Positions 35,541-47,200 of a stretch of DNA of 64,000 nt are shown piece after piece. The notes beneath the pieces were generated by a model. That model did no database searches. It was given only the letters and a program-made list of their open reading frames with translations, and was not told where the DNA came from. This DNA is from Apophysomyces variabilis. Taxonomy: Eukaryota > Mucoromycota > Mucoromycetes > Mucorales > Mucoraceae. The stretch spans positions 83,945-147,944 of the forward strand of contig MZZL01000390.1 of NCBI GenBank assembly GCA_002749535.1, read 5' to 3'. The position numbers and the translations under genes were made by a program. Position 1 is the first letter of the stretch, and each line of letters starts with the position of its first letter.

Positions 35541-37103
35541 CTAGACGTCTCTTTTATAAAAAATTTCTACAAGGATACCGAGTAAAATCGCCAACAACAA
35601 GAACGCAATGATACGAATAGTCCATAAGTAGACCGAATAACGCCGTGTATAATGTGTAGCTGGCATCGTACAAATTCCGAGTAGCAGACCGCCAATGAAT
35701 CCACCAATATTTGAATAGTTATCGACACTGCCGACATGAAAAAGGGCTGTCATTCTCGCTGTGATCTTCTTGATATTCACCCTACTTACCCCGGCAATAA
35801 TCCTATAGCGGAGCTCAATGCTGCGAACAGAGCCAGCTGATCAGCCACGATAACTAATGTCTAGTCTAGGATTCTCACCAGAAATCACAACAAGTTTGGT
35901 AAGATGCCGAAATGGTTGGTATAAAAGCCGCCATCTTAGCCCGAGATCAACAAATAAACAGGCAATAAGACCGAACAGCGCGCTACTACATCCAACGTAT
36001 GCTACAATTACCACCCGAATCAGCAAGAATATTTACTTCGGTTGTAGAGAATGAAGCACCTACGCACAGTAGACGAGGATATGTTGATTCCGAAAATGTT
36101 ACCGAATATACCCGATATGGTATACAAAACTACAAGCCTGGCTAAATCATGAATCTCTTAAAGAAATATATATGCGTTACCTCCAAAGCGAATAGGGTTC
36201 ATTGCCTTTTCGAGTTGTCTCCCAAGTATAAACAATGCTATAAAATTGATTGCGAAATGGAGTAGCCCAGTGTGAACAAACAACGATGTCAGAAAGCGAA
36301 ACCACTGATCTGGCCTGTCTGGATCAGAGAATCCACCGAATCCGCAAATATCCTGTAGAGAACAGCTTGAAGGAAGCAATCGCGAATCCAGATTATGTAT
36401 TGGCCTCAACAAAGAAAGGGATACATTTGGAGGCGAGTTATTTAGCCCCTTCAGACATAGATAACGCTGAGTGGGCGGCATATTGGTTGCATTGCGTATA
36501 CAAGGAGAAAAGAGAGCGCCGCATTGTATCAAAATCTACTGCCGTTGTTAAGTTTTGTCAACAAGCATTTCGTTGTTTAAGCCGTCTGTTAAGAAGTGAT
36601 GCATACAAACCTGAACCGACGGTCCAATCATGGTATTGAAAGGTTCTAACTGGATAAATTCTCCTATTGCCTTACCACTTTGAGTTTACATAATAGCTGT
36701 TATATTTCAGCCTACCTACTGATTCTCTACTCCACAATAACTCACCGGAGAAAGCAATGAAGAGAAACGAGGCAATAATATACGTAGCTACGACCGGCCA
36801 TCTTGCTGGACTGAATGTTTCAACACCGCTCAAAAATACAACAGCCCATCCTTCATTTTCCTTATCAGCTTTGGCTTGGGTGAAGCCACGCCAATGTTTT
36901 TCATCTTCGTTCGGCAACGGTAAATTCAAGACAGCTGTATCAGAGGATGACCAAGGTATATCACTAGTTATCTTGTCGGTGTATGCATGAATTTGGCAAG
37001 GTCCATTATCCCAGTTGCACATACTACAGCTGGATCTTGCGCACGCTGTATTAGTCATAGTCTTCAGAGAGAATGAAAAAGGATCACTCGAAAATGGCCT
37101 CAA
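35541..37103 (-). CDS. Rhomboid-family membrane protein, catalytic His replaced
   Basis: Fungal rhomboid (S54) with a cytosolic N-terminal domain. Seven exons fit in phase: 37103-36720, 36670-36611, 36535-36181, 36141-36064, 36001-35879, 35853-35790 and 35727-35541, total 416 residues. Diagnostic features are a transmembrane segment in exon 1 (VVATYIIASFLFIAF), MIGPSVQ, CGFGGF followed by PDQWFRFLTSLFVHTGLLHFAINF, the serine motif GCSSALFG, and GLLPGVDNYSNIGGFIGG. In active rhomboids the last motif carries the catalytic His (usually AHxGG); here it is Asn. The intron 35878-35854 would be only 25 nt, which is suspicious. The protein may be an inactive rhomboid (pseudoprotease) or a decaying gene. 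Confidence 0.85.
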
Positions 37104-37903
37104 CTCCTTTTATTCTTAACGAGCTGTGTAATGCAGCATGTTGCCATGCATTTCAATAACCCCTGGGTGCATTAATCACATCATACAGGCCAGTCTCGGA
37201 TACCATGTTGCATAACAGCAAACTGTAATAAATAGAATAATCTTGAAATGAAGTCTGGCTAGGCTTCAACAGGGTAAAACCAGTGTATCGCTGCAAAGAA
37301 ATCACTTTTCGTTACACTTACATGCTGAGCGACCCAACGTAAATAGCTATCCTACACTTCAAATTAACGAGTTTCTCCTTAGCTTTATAGACAAAGTGTT
37401 CGTTTGATGGGTTGCATGCTATATTCATTTTACGAGGTGATTTTAATGTGTCGCTGACAGTCTATTTTTATGAAGCTTAAACGCATTCACTATTTACAAT
37501 TCCCACGTAAAAGACTAGTTCTTAAAGAGATCAAACAGTTTATTTAATCCCCTTGCTGATGGTTATGTTCCTGCAGAGATAGACAAAATCGGCTACTGCA
37601 TCGGAACATATGTCTAGAGCCAAGAATGTCTTTCCTACATGCGTCCGTGATTACAGTCATATGAAAATTTTGAGATTATTCCAATGCTGCGTTAAACCGG
37701 CACATTAACAAAATGTTACTAGAAAACAAACGTGTAATGTCACAAATAATGTGGAATTCATTTTCTAGGTATTCCATGCATAAAGCGACCCGCGCTGTTA
37801 CTGCCATGGAGGTGTGTTCGGATGTCAAAAAGTTTTAAACTGTCCGAAAAATCGAAGAATCAAACATAGTTCAGTGCTAGTGGCAGTCGAAGCGGCAGCA
37901 GAT
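37104..37903. promoter_or_regulatory. Divergent promoter region between rhomboid and WD40 genes
   Basis: About 800 bases between two divergently oriented starts. No motif is decisive and no other gene is supported. Confidence 0.4.
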
Positions 37904-40318
37904 ATGTCCAAACAAGGCAAAAGTATACTGCCGCCATCGCTTTTCTCTGCATCATCGTTAAAGGCCGAGTCCGCCAGCGAAGAGCGTAATGCTACAGATC
38001 GGCTGAAATCTAGCTGTCAGTCTGTTAGTCCATTATTAGTTTCCGCCCCTTCTTCTAGTTCCATGCTGCAATCGAGAGAAAGATCGCATAGATATATTGC
38101 CATGCATAGCGACGACGACAAAAGTTACGATGACAGCAGTGACAATGACAGTCTAGGGGAGGAATACGGCCTGTTTTATAATACAAGCACAACGAAAATA
38201 CAAGGCCATTTACACGATCTAATGCTTAAAGTAAAGCTGGACATTCATCGTAGAAGTTAGAGACACTAACCATATATGCAGTTGCAGCGTCAACAAGCTA
38301 AGCAAGCTCATTATATCGAGAAAACGCGCCTATTGAACCGAAGTATTCAGAAAACGAGTCGCCAAATAGGAAAACTGACGAACATGATAACCGAGCGAGT
38401 TTACGAAAATGAACGTTCTTTTCGGAAGCATACTAGTGAAAGAAAAGGCTCGGTTGACATTTTACCCCAACGAGATCATCCAGACCAAGACATTGCTGGT
38501 GAAGATTCACCTCTTTTAGCAGATCAGCCTAGACAGCTAGCCAAGCGCACTGGGTCACCATCTCACAGACTGGAATCAAAGAGACAACGTGTGGAGTCAT
38601 TAACTCCATTAGCGACCCAAGAGAACAAACCTGTGGCCGAGAATAGGCGCAAACCGGAAATTGTTGCATCCGGAGAGATCGCTATCGCGACAGAGGACTT
38701 CTGTGACCTGTACCTGCACAGAAGTCAATATGTGGTCAATAAAGGATTCGATAAGAAACCGCGTAGTCTGCTGTATAATATTGCAGAAGAGGGATCGAAC
38801 CCAGAGATGAAGAATATTATGGTTACAACATCTTTGGATGGGTAAGGAGATAATAAGCGTTGGTTCCTTTTTCCTAGATGTTAACTAAAGTGATTTCCGC
38901 CTGATGTCTTTCGATTTTAGTAATCTGAGCTTTTGGTAAGTGTTAATGAAAATTGTTTTCAGAAAAAAAGAAGATAAACTTAAAGCATCCATACAATAGG
39001 GACGCATACACTAAACGGTATCATAATAAGCTCTCATTTAAATCATCATGACCAACCTGTTCTTGTTCTAGACACGTCAAAACAATCGGCAAGGGATATC
39101 TGTATTCGACATGGATAGAGGATCTCTGTTGGGCTACACCTACCACACTTGCACTTTGTCCAGCGGCAAAGAAAGGTACCTTGGATGAAGAATCGGTTGA
39201 AACAGTTTCTCTGGTTCATATCCAGGCAACCGATGAGGTATGTAAGCTGAAGACAGTCTTGTGGTATAATTAAACTATTTTTACTGGTATTAGTCCTCCA
39301 TAGAGGGACGAGTACAGTCCCTGCAAGAATTGCCACATGAAAAAGGCATATCTGTTATCGCTCCATTTGGCGGCGGAAAAAGAAGCACAGACGGCGTAGA
39401 GCATGCGCAGTTTGTGACAGGCGGTAACGACAAATCAGTGGTAATGTTTAGATTCTGCCTCGCGACATGCTTCTCATTTAATTCATCATAGTACTTGTGG
39501 AGCCTGAGCAGAGAAAACGCATCTAGTGACTTTTCGGTTTCCAGCCTTGACAGTATCAATGTCAAACATACATCGGCGATACAAGCGTTATACTATGACC
39601 AATCTAATAGTAGACTCTTCACTGGCGGAGCCGATGAAAGACTATTTACTTATGATATGCAAAAGCAGTCGGTAGTAGCTGAGCTCAGAATGGCAGGAAG
39701 AGTAAGCTAAAGAAACAAGTGAATATGGTAACGAATGGAGCAATTACTTAGGTGAACCATATTCTACAAAATCCGGTCAATCCTAATCTAGTCTTATCAA
39801 GGTAAAGGACACTAAGATTATTTTGATTGTTGATATTCACTGATCCGATAGTCTTTCCACAAAATCGGAGCAATTCGCCTTGTACGATCTAAGAAACAAA
39901 GGGTCTAATGCTATTTGCCTTCGATTTGGTTACTGGGAAACAGATAATATCTCTCGTTATATAAGACCCGACATACACAAGAATGGATACATGGTTGTGT
40001 GCGGGAGTCAGTCCGATTCCAAAATCCATTTCTGGTAGGCATAATTCATGGATAGGAAGACATATATTGACATGACTGTTCAGGGACATTCGGTATAGTG
40101 GTGTCACAAGAGGGTCCTGCTTTAGCTTTGACTCGCCAGGTACGATGGCTGGTTTAAACTGGGGCTGACATCCTACTAACTTTTATCTAGGCAAAGCGCG
40201 TATTTTACGCACTCTTTTTTTACCAGACAGCGACACCTTGGTTTCGCTATCTTCTTCTCGTACAATGACATGGACCCAGTTTCATGTTCAGCCAAACTCG
40301 ACTCTCAGTTCGTTATAA
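37904..40318 (+). CDS. WD40-repeat protein with disordered N-terminus
   Basis: Nine or more exons. The 5' exons are 37904-38230, 38282-38841, a 15-nt exon 38921-38935, an 18-nt exon 39000-39017 and 39072-39237; later junctions near 39296, 39440, 39490, 39703 and beyond keep phase to the stop at 40318. The first 250 residues are Ser/acidic and basic disordered sequence with a short coiled-coil-like stretch. WD40 blades follow: SLDGNLSFWDAYTKR (assembled from the two tiny exons), WIEDLCW, FVTGGNDKSVYLWSL, SRLFTGGADERLFTYD, FALYDLRNK, VVCGSQSDSKIHFWDIR and a last strand DTLVSLSSSRTMTW. It is probably a scaffold. I do not recognise the ortholog. An ATG at 37814 in the same frame is an alternative start. 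Confidence 0.8.
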
Positions 40319-40512
40319 AAGTTTGTGTCATTAACCGCATAAATCATTGTGATCCTGCTGCAAAAAGAATCTTCATTTGCTCAACAGTGGACATAAAAGT
40401 AACAGATGGAACTTGGTTCGCTGAATTCTCTCGCAGCGAATTTATCAACTGAAGTCCTTTTAAGCAGTGCACATAAGATTTTCTCGTCTGGGTCTTTTTT
40501 TATCCTTTATTG

Positions 40513-41677
40513 TTATTGTTCTTCTTCCACAGATTCGCGCATAACACTATTCAGCCGTCTCTCCTTTTCCTTTTCCAATTCGCCATATAATAAAAATAGT
40601 GCTCGTTCGTTAGCTTCTGCCGTTCCGTAAATGGTAAACAATCGTTCACTTGTTTCATCATCTGGCACCCTGGCAATGGAAATGCGCGAACCAGAGAGCT
40701 GGCGGATTTCCGAAATTTTAGATCCACCTTTGCCTAAACGATGATACGTACGATTAAAAGCAGCTTTTCATGATAGTCTTTCCTTACCAATAATACACCC
40801 CACCATATCGCTAGGGATCGAAATATGTTGAGCCTTAACCTCATCTTCCAGAGACTGAGAGATACGGCGCTGATGACTGCCAGCTTCCCCAGAAGGCGTA
40901 AAATCGGATCCATTACCGGTACGTGTGATAGAAGCCCTGTGTTCCTTTAACATAGGGCTTGCGACTGGATCATAGAGAATGGTACCATGCTGCTTTTCCT
41001 TATCCTCCAAAAGGCATTGACCTATCTCGCTAATGGCCATACTGACGGCGCTAGGTACACCCCTGACCTCGACAATGCGTTCTGTGCTTTGAGGCAATAG
41101 GGCTTTGGAAGCTGTCATACGTGCTCCAGAAACATCTTGAATCGATTTGATTTTTGCGCCCTGCCGGCCAATGATGCTACCCATCAAGTTGTGAGAGACG
41201 AGTAGGCGAATGGTACATGTGTTATCGGTTGTAGAGGATAAACTCTTATTCGTGTTGTTCTCCGTCAAAATCCGTGCAACTGATGCAAAGGCCTATGCAT
41301 TCAAGTAAGGGTCAATTTTCGTTTTTCTTTTTTTTTTCCTGATTGGTCAACCTTGGCAACGCCTTCCAGTGGACCACTGACGGTGAGAATCCGTTCTTGA
41401 ACGCCCTTGACTGACTGAGAAACACTAGCCTTTACACCTGTCGATTCTCTCAATTCGGCGACATTTTTCCCACCTTATTATTTAGAGTAAGTATTTATTG
41501 TTTTGTTTTTTCGCGTCGTTTAGTCAAAAACTATTCCGTCTGCTAGTCTGATTTACCTTTGCCAATAACCACACCAGCTTCCTTACTGGTTATCAGAGCG
41601 CGTAGCGTTAATTCATTCAAGCTGTCTCGCTCGAGTTCGTTATTGGATGGATGAAGCTTGGTTTCTGGTACTGACAT
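40513..41677 (-). CDS. Three-KH-domain RNA-binding protein (PBP2/Rnc1/hnRNP K-like)
   Basis: Binds single-stranded RNA, probably mRNA, through three KH domains. Four exons: 41677-41557, 41473-41352, 41292-40788 and 40733-40513, total 322 residues. The KH GxxG loops are visible as VVIGKGGKNV (KH1, split by intron 1), SIIGRQGAKI (KH2) and CIIGKGGSKI (KH3, split by intron 3). The architecture KH1-KH2-linker-KH3 and the size resemble yeast Pbp2/Hek2 and fission yeast Rnc1, which regulate mRNA stability and localisation. Two of the three loops are interrupted by introns at the same place, suggesting an ancient intron kept during KH duplication. Confidence 0.9.
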
Positions 41678-42217
41678 AGGCCGTCGGGGGCGTGTGCTAA
41701 GTGTAGGAACGGTGGGGTAGTTGAAGAAGGGGAGGGATTAAGCGGAATTGTGAAAGTGGTGCGAATTAGAAAGGGAAAATTGGTGACCAAGGAGATGGAG
41801 AGAAACGAGAGAAGAACAATAGCCGATGAATCCTCCAGTCAGGACAAACCAGCCAAAAACCCATCAGTGGAACAGAGTCACAATACCTTGCGTACCCCTT
41901 TGCGGCATCGAAACGAGTAACACGGAAATACGTTTAAAGTTCTTATTTGAAAACATCTATTTTGTTCCAGACAGCTCAAAAAAGGAAAAGGATAGAATAA
42001 AAAAAACCCTGCGGATGAGACAAGCAAAAGGTCAGAAGAGCGAGATAGAAACAATGGAAACGGATAAAGGGAAAAAAGTAGTAAATAGAAAGAAACTAGA
42101 AAATAGGAAAACGAGGGAAGAAGAGGCTGTCAGGCCTTGATGTGTCTAGCCTGGTTCAGGAGAGCTAACACAGAAACACAAGTATTTTTCAACGTAGTTG
42201 GCTTCAGTGAACATGAT
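41678..42217. other. Purine-rich 5' region of the KH gene
   Basis: AG-rich leader or promoter sequence. The 104-codon frame at 41826-42140 translates to Lys/Glu/Arg-rich low complexity and is not supported as a gene. The region ends at the inverted 1.33-kb repeat. Confidence 0.4.
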
Positions 42218-43552
42218 AACCCTGCGTTGACTGTGGTAGATTCCTCGCTAGCATATTACCGTAACAAAATACTCAAGGTTGGAACAAAAATAAAACCCGT
42301 GCTTTTACTGTGCATACTTCAAATCTTGTTCACGTCTAGTGTTAAAGTAATAACAAAATAATGTAGTCTTATTGCTTTAGTGACGATATTCGTTTGATGT
42401 AGCAGAACAACAAGAACCGACGGCTTGAGCAGAAGTTCGCGTCGGTTAAGAACGATATATAAGCTGGTCGATGATAAGGAGCACTTGGGTGGTAATATCT
42501 ATTCTTCATCCCATTCCCTATTTCTGTTTCATAGAGTGCATTCTTTCGCTATAGACTGTCAATCCATGTAAATTGGATGTTTATATTATAAATACCTTGC
42601 GGATGACCCTTCAATACAAGCTACAAGTACATGCGCGTGTCTAGTTCTTTGCCAGTTAGTCTTTGCCATGCAAGTGATCCAGGTCTGGGCTGGTTTTGTA
42701 TCTCTCTATGTTTCCCCCTTTTTTCTACCGTCTTACGCTGTATGAGCGATATCGCTTCCGATGCCTATTAGGCGAGCAAATACCTTTGTTGTCATTATCT
42801 GTTGCTGAAGAGTGTAGTCCCCACTATCCCAGGGTGGTGTTGAATAAAACATCATGACGATATCTCAGATACGTCCCTTTATAAACGTGTGTGTGAAAAG
42901 TGTTGTCGCTTTATTTTCTTCTTTGTACTTCTTTCTTCTTTCGCCAGAATATGTCCCCCTGTTGGTACGTATTTGATGCTCTTTAACCGCACTCTTTGCC
43001 CTAGACTCACTTTAGGTTGGACACTGTTCTTGTGCTCGATGTAGTTGAGGTGCCTTCGCCCTCATGGCCGTCCCGCTCCCGCTTTCTTTTTTCCCCTTCT
43101 TTTCTTTGTCTGTCGCCGCAGGATGAGTACCAGCGCCTCCTCGCGGAGTATCGTATACCATAGATTTGGATAAGGTGTCTGTAAGTACTTTGAGTTTTAT
43201 TGAATGAATAATTGCATACTGATAACATCTTGTTCCATCTGTAGCGCTTGGCGGTTTTTCGTTTGACCACTTTTCTAAATGGCTGTTTATGAATTCCAGG
43301 ATACCGTCGGCCACCCTGCACTGGATGCCCTGCGGCCCGCAACACATGTGTTGCGATTAGCCTTCGGATGTAAGTAAAAAGACTTCCAGGATACCATTTC
43401 CATTTAGCAACGATTAATTATATTGCATGCTACTCGAATGAATTTCGTGTCTACTGGAGGATCAAGTTGAATTAAAATGTGCTGGTTGCAAAACTCATTC
43501 ACTAATGACGCATATTGTCTTATCCTTTAGCGGAAACTTGGTCCTTTCCATA
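42218..43552 (-). mobile_element. 1.33-kb dispersed repeat, copy B (inverted)
   Basis: Reverse-complement copy of 26531-27863 with only scattered substitutions. The overlapping frames of 111-112 codons on the minus strand (43007-43347) match copy A almost exactly. In plus orientation a TATATAAG box occurs near 42456-42463 and an AATAAAAC signal near 42843, so the unit may be transcribed rightward. The flanks of this copy do not show an obvious target duplication. Divergence at the outer 15-20 bases makes the far boundary approximate. Confidence 0.7.
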
Positions 43553-44271
43553 GACGCAAAACTTATTTTAGAGTAACGTGAAATGTAGGTCAAAATTAAT
43601 ATTTATTGTCATCAACTTATCGACAATAAAGCCTTGAGTGCTGCGTTTATCCAACATATCCACTCTAGCTCGGCCTCAGAGAAAGAGAAAAGAAAAAAAA
43701 AATGTGGCAAGCACAGAGCAAAAAGGAAAGAGCAAATGAAGACGAGACTGTAAGTCGTGCGAGGAGAAAAAAGAGAGAAAAGCAAAGCGAAAGGAAAAGG
43801 CGTAAGGGGAAAAGGATCAGTGCATAGAGATATATGTCAGGCGGAAGGAATAGCGGGGATGGGAAGGTCCAGCCAAAGCAATAAGTTGTTGGTGTTTGTT
43901 GGAGAGCGTGTAATGTAATTCAATAGACAGTAATAAATTCATTGCTTTTGCTTTGTAAAGGCTATGTACCTAGACTTAAATCTAATACATAGACCCACAT
44001 CTCAGGAATGGAACAGTTTGTGAGATATAGAGAATTTATTCATGACTTTTTGTAGATTGGCTGTATTGCCGACATAAGAATTACAAAAGTACAAACAACA
44101 AAGTATAAGAGAAAGAAAAAAGAGAACATTCAATAAAACCACATCAATAGTACTAGTAGAAGAAATAAGAAAGGAAAATGCTTATTACAAATAAAGAAAG
44201 AAAAAGAATGAAAGGAAACGGCAAAAAGGGATGAATTAGAGAAATAAGAAAAAACTAATTTCTTGTTGGTG
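43553..44271. other. 3' flank of the neurofibromin gene
   Basis: A/G-rich non-coding sequence with long purine runs (43680-43860 and 44100-44260). No gene supported. Confidence 0.4.
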
Positions 44272-47200
44272 TTAGGCGATGATTCTCTCTATGATTTCGC
44301 TAGCCAACTTGGCATGTTGTAGGACTTTGGTACTCGCTGCACCAAAGGTTGGATCACCTAAAGCAGAGAAGCCCACCTCTTCAAGCAGCGCAGTTTGACT
44401 ACGCTTACTCTTGGCCTCACTAAATACGGGATCTGAGCATGCAGTTAAAAGGATTGATTTTACAGATTCAATGATGGGTTGCGTATGGCTGCTAAGAACT
44501 ATCTGGTTCATCTTGGGTAACAACGTATCATATCTGTTCAAAAAGCTGTTCAGCACAAATCTTGTAATCGTGCATCACAAACACTTACACAACTGCAAAC
44601 ACTTCAGGCATAGAAGTTGCGGCTTCCGCAAGCAGACCATAAATGAACAATCTCTCTGACTCGTTGTCGGCTGAGTTCAGCTGAGTTGCCAACATGGATA
44701 TCAATAATAGTGCAGTGGTATTATCGGGAATATCCAGCTTGTCGAAAACACCATGATAAGACGTTCCAGAAGAGCATATATCGGGTACTGATAGCTCCAC
44801 ATCGTACATACCGGCCATACGCAATACTTCCTTAACTGATTCGTTTTTAACAGCCATAGGCAATAGGCCAGCTAGGTATCCAAGAGTATGAGCTTCGATA
44901 TAATTGCCGTCACCGGTGATACGTTTGCATTCGACATTCAGGAAGGTGGTCAGACCTAGGTAAATGGTATCCTTCGCATTACTGTATCGCAGACCTTTCA
45001 TAAATACGCATGTCATTGCAAATGAGAAGTGCGATGTGAAATTGACACCACACAGAGTGTCAAGCTGACGCGCCACATCTGCCATAGGTTTACGTGCAGC
45101 GAGTAACACGTCCACAACAGAGTCTCCTGCAAAATACTCGTCCGCGTCCAAGGCGCGCAAAACCGCTAACAGAAGCTCCACCGCCATAGAAAAAGTGGGG
45201 CCATTATTGATCTGGACCAACGAGACAGCAACCCAAAAAAGAGATAGCAGATAACGTGAATCAGGCGGCAGGCTCTCCACAATATTCTTCAGACACATCA
45301 TGATGCTAAGGACCAGGTTTGGATCGGATTCATTAAAGATGGCTAGCGCTCCGCGTAGTGCTACTAGGATCTGGTAAAGCAAATCATCGTCTACTTCTTC
45401 TCTGCCAAGACATCCTAGCACGACAAAAGCTCGAGGTTGGATAGCGGGATTAAACTGAAATGCGGTGCTGGCAACGAGACTCATCCAACGTGCTCTCCAA
45501 ACGTTTGCAATATCTGCGTATGTTAACCACAATAAACACGCTGCAAAGAAGTTGAGCTGTTTTGTTGCTTACCTGTTGAAGGGGCACCATATGTAATGAC
45601 TTCTAACAGAGTGTTTACGATGCTTTCTAAAGCTAATAGTTGAATCGGTTCCGCGGTATCGCTCATTGTATCTGCTGTGATTGTGAATGCATTGGCGTGG
45701 GACTTCATTAGACCAAATAATAGCCGGAACTTAGAATCCGATATTTCTGTAAGCATGAGCTGAAGTTTCTTGACGTTGCCTTCAGGCAATGGCATGGATG
45801 TGCAAAGAGATTGAATCATGTTGACTACTAGCCCATGAACTGACGCACGAATAATGGTAGGACCAACGCCTACAACTAGGGATACAATATGGAAAATCTC
45901 TGGTACGTAGCTCTTCACCGGCCCGCGGTTGTTGAAAGATAACATCAGAACAAATCGGATCAACACAGCAATTTCCGTCCAAGTCCAATGCTCTGTTAGC
46001 GCACGCGTCGGCTTGAAGGACGTCTTCTGAAGGATTTTACGAAGACGGGAAATTACCTTTCCGCGGACAGCCACATTCGAAAGGGTAACGAAGGTATCTG
46101 CCATGGCTTCAGCTTGAGGCGATCCCACGCCATGCTCATTAGAAAATTGGACAAAGGCTTCCAAAACAAGGTTGAGCACATCGTCTATCTTCCCAATCGT
46201 TTTCCATATCTTTGCTTGCACTAGCTTATACATCTAATACGCCAAACCTTAGTTCACGTATCTCTTATCACTATGTACGATACTTACATCCGTGCGAGCG
46301 ACCGTTAGATCGATTAGCAGCCGGAGTACTTCCTTGGTCTTTTGCAGATTCTGGTTGCTATCATCCAACGTGCCTTGACAGAACAGAGCCAAATTAGGGA
46401 GCCACGGTGTCATATAATCTAGACATAGATAACGGAGAGGTTCGCTGGATTTGTTGAAGCCAAGAAAGCATTCACTTAGAAATTCAAGCGTTAACGACGG
46501 CTCAGCAGCTGCCAGCTTTTCACTGATATTCACAATAAACGCGGTGCTATTCGCGGGGAGACAGAGATCTGGAAAGACAAGGTTAGCACGTCAAAGCGGT
46601 CCAAGTTATTAAGCATACCTCTGGCATCCAATAGTTGCTTTCCGACATCGAAATTAAATGTCATACTAAGCGCATATAACAAATTGTACGCAGACAAACG
46701 CAGATTCGGGTCTTCACTGCCAATGTTGAGCAATGCCATGTTCAGTAATCTGCCAGGTACGTCGTTGGGTCGAATGGTACGTTCCGATATGTTGCTCGGC
46801 TTCGTCATCTCGTATCTTCGCTTGCTATGTCGTATAGTCTATACGATAGATAAAGAATTAGCTTTTGTGGTATTAGATCATGCAAGCGAAAACTTACTCC
46901 TACTACTGCTTCCCGTTTCGGTGTGGAGAGGATAACTTGCGATTTCCCCTTGTTGTATTTGAAACTTAGTTCATTTGCAGCTTCCGTTCCGCGACCGTGC
47001 TGCCCGATGCTAATATCCTCAACTTCGGATATATGGTACACGTCATTGGTTACGGTACTCACACCGTAGAGAAGTTCTTGTTTACGCACAGTCATAACCT
47101 GGATGTACTCAGCACCCACTTTCACAGTGACAGGTATATTAATGCGGTATTGCGACAGCCGGTTAACAGGGTAAAAAACAGCACACGGTTCGGTGTCCAG

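Noticed and set aside
38921..39080. A premature stop in the WD40 gene formed across the exon junction TG|A
   Set aside because: An 18-nt exon at 39000-39017 between the two supplies WDAYTKR and removes the stop.
41826..42140. 104-codon frame upstream of the KH gene
   Set aside because: Lys/Glu/Arg-rich translation of a purine-rich leader, antisense to the KH promoter, not credible as a gene.
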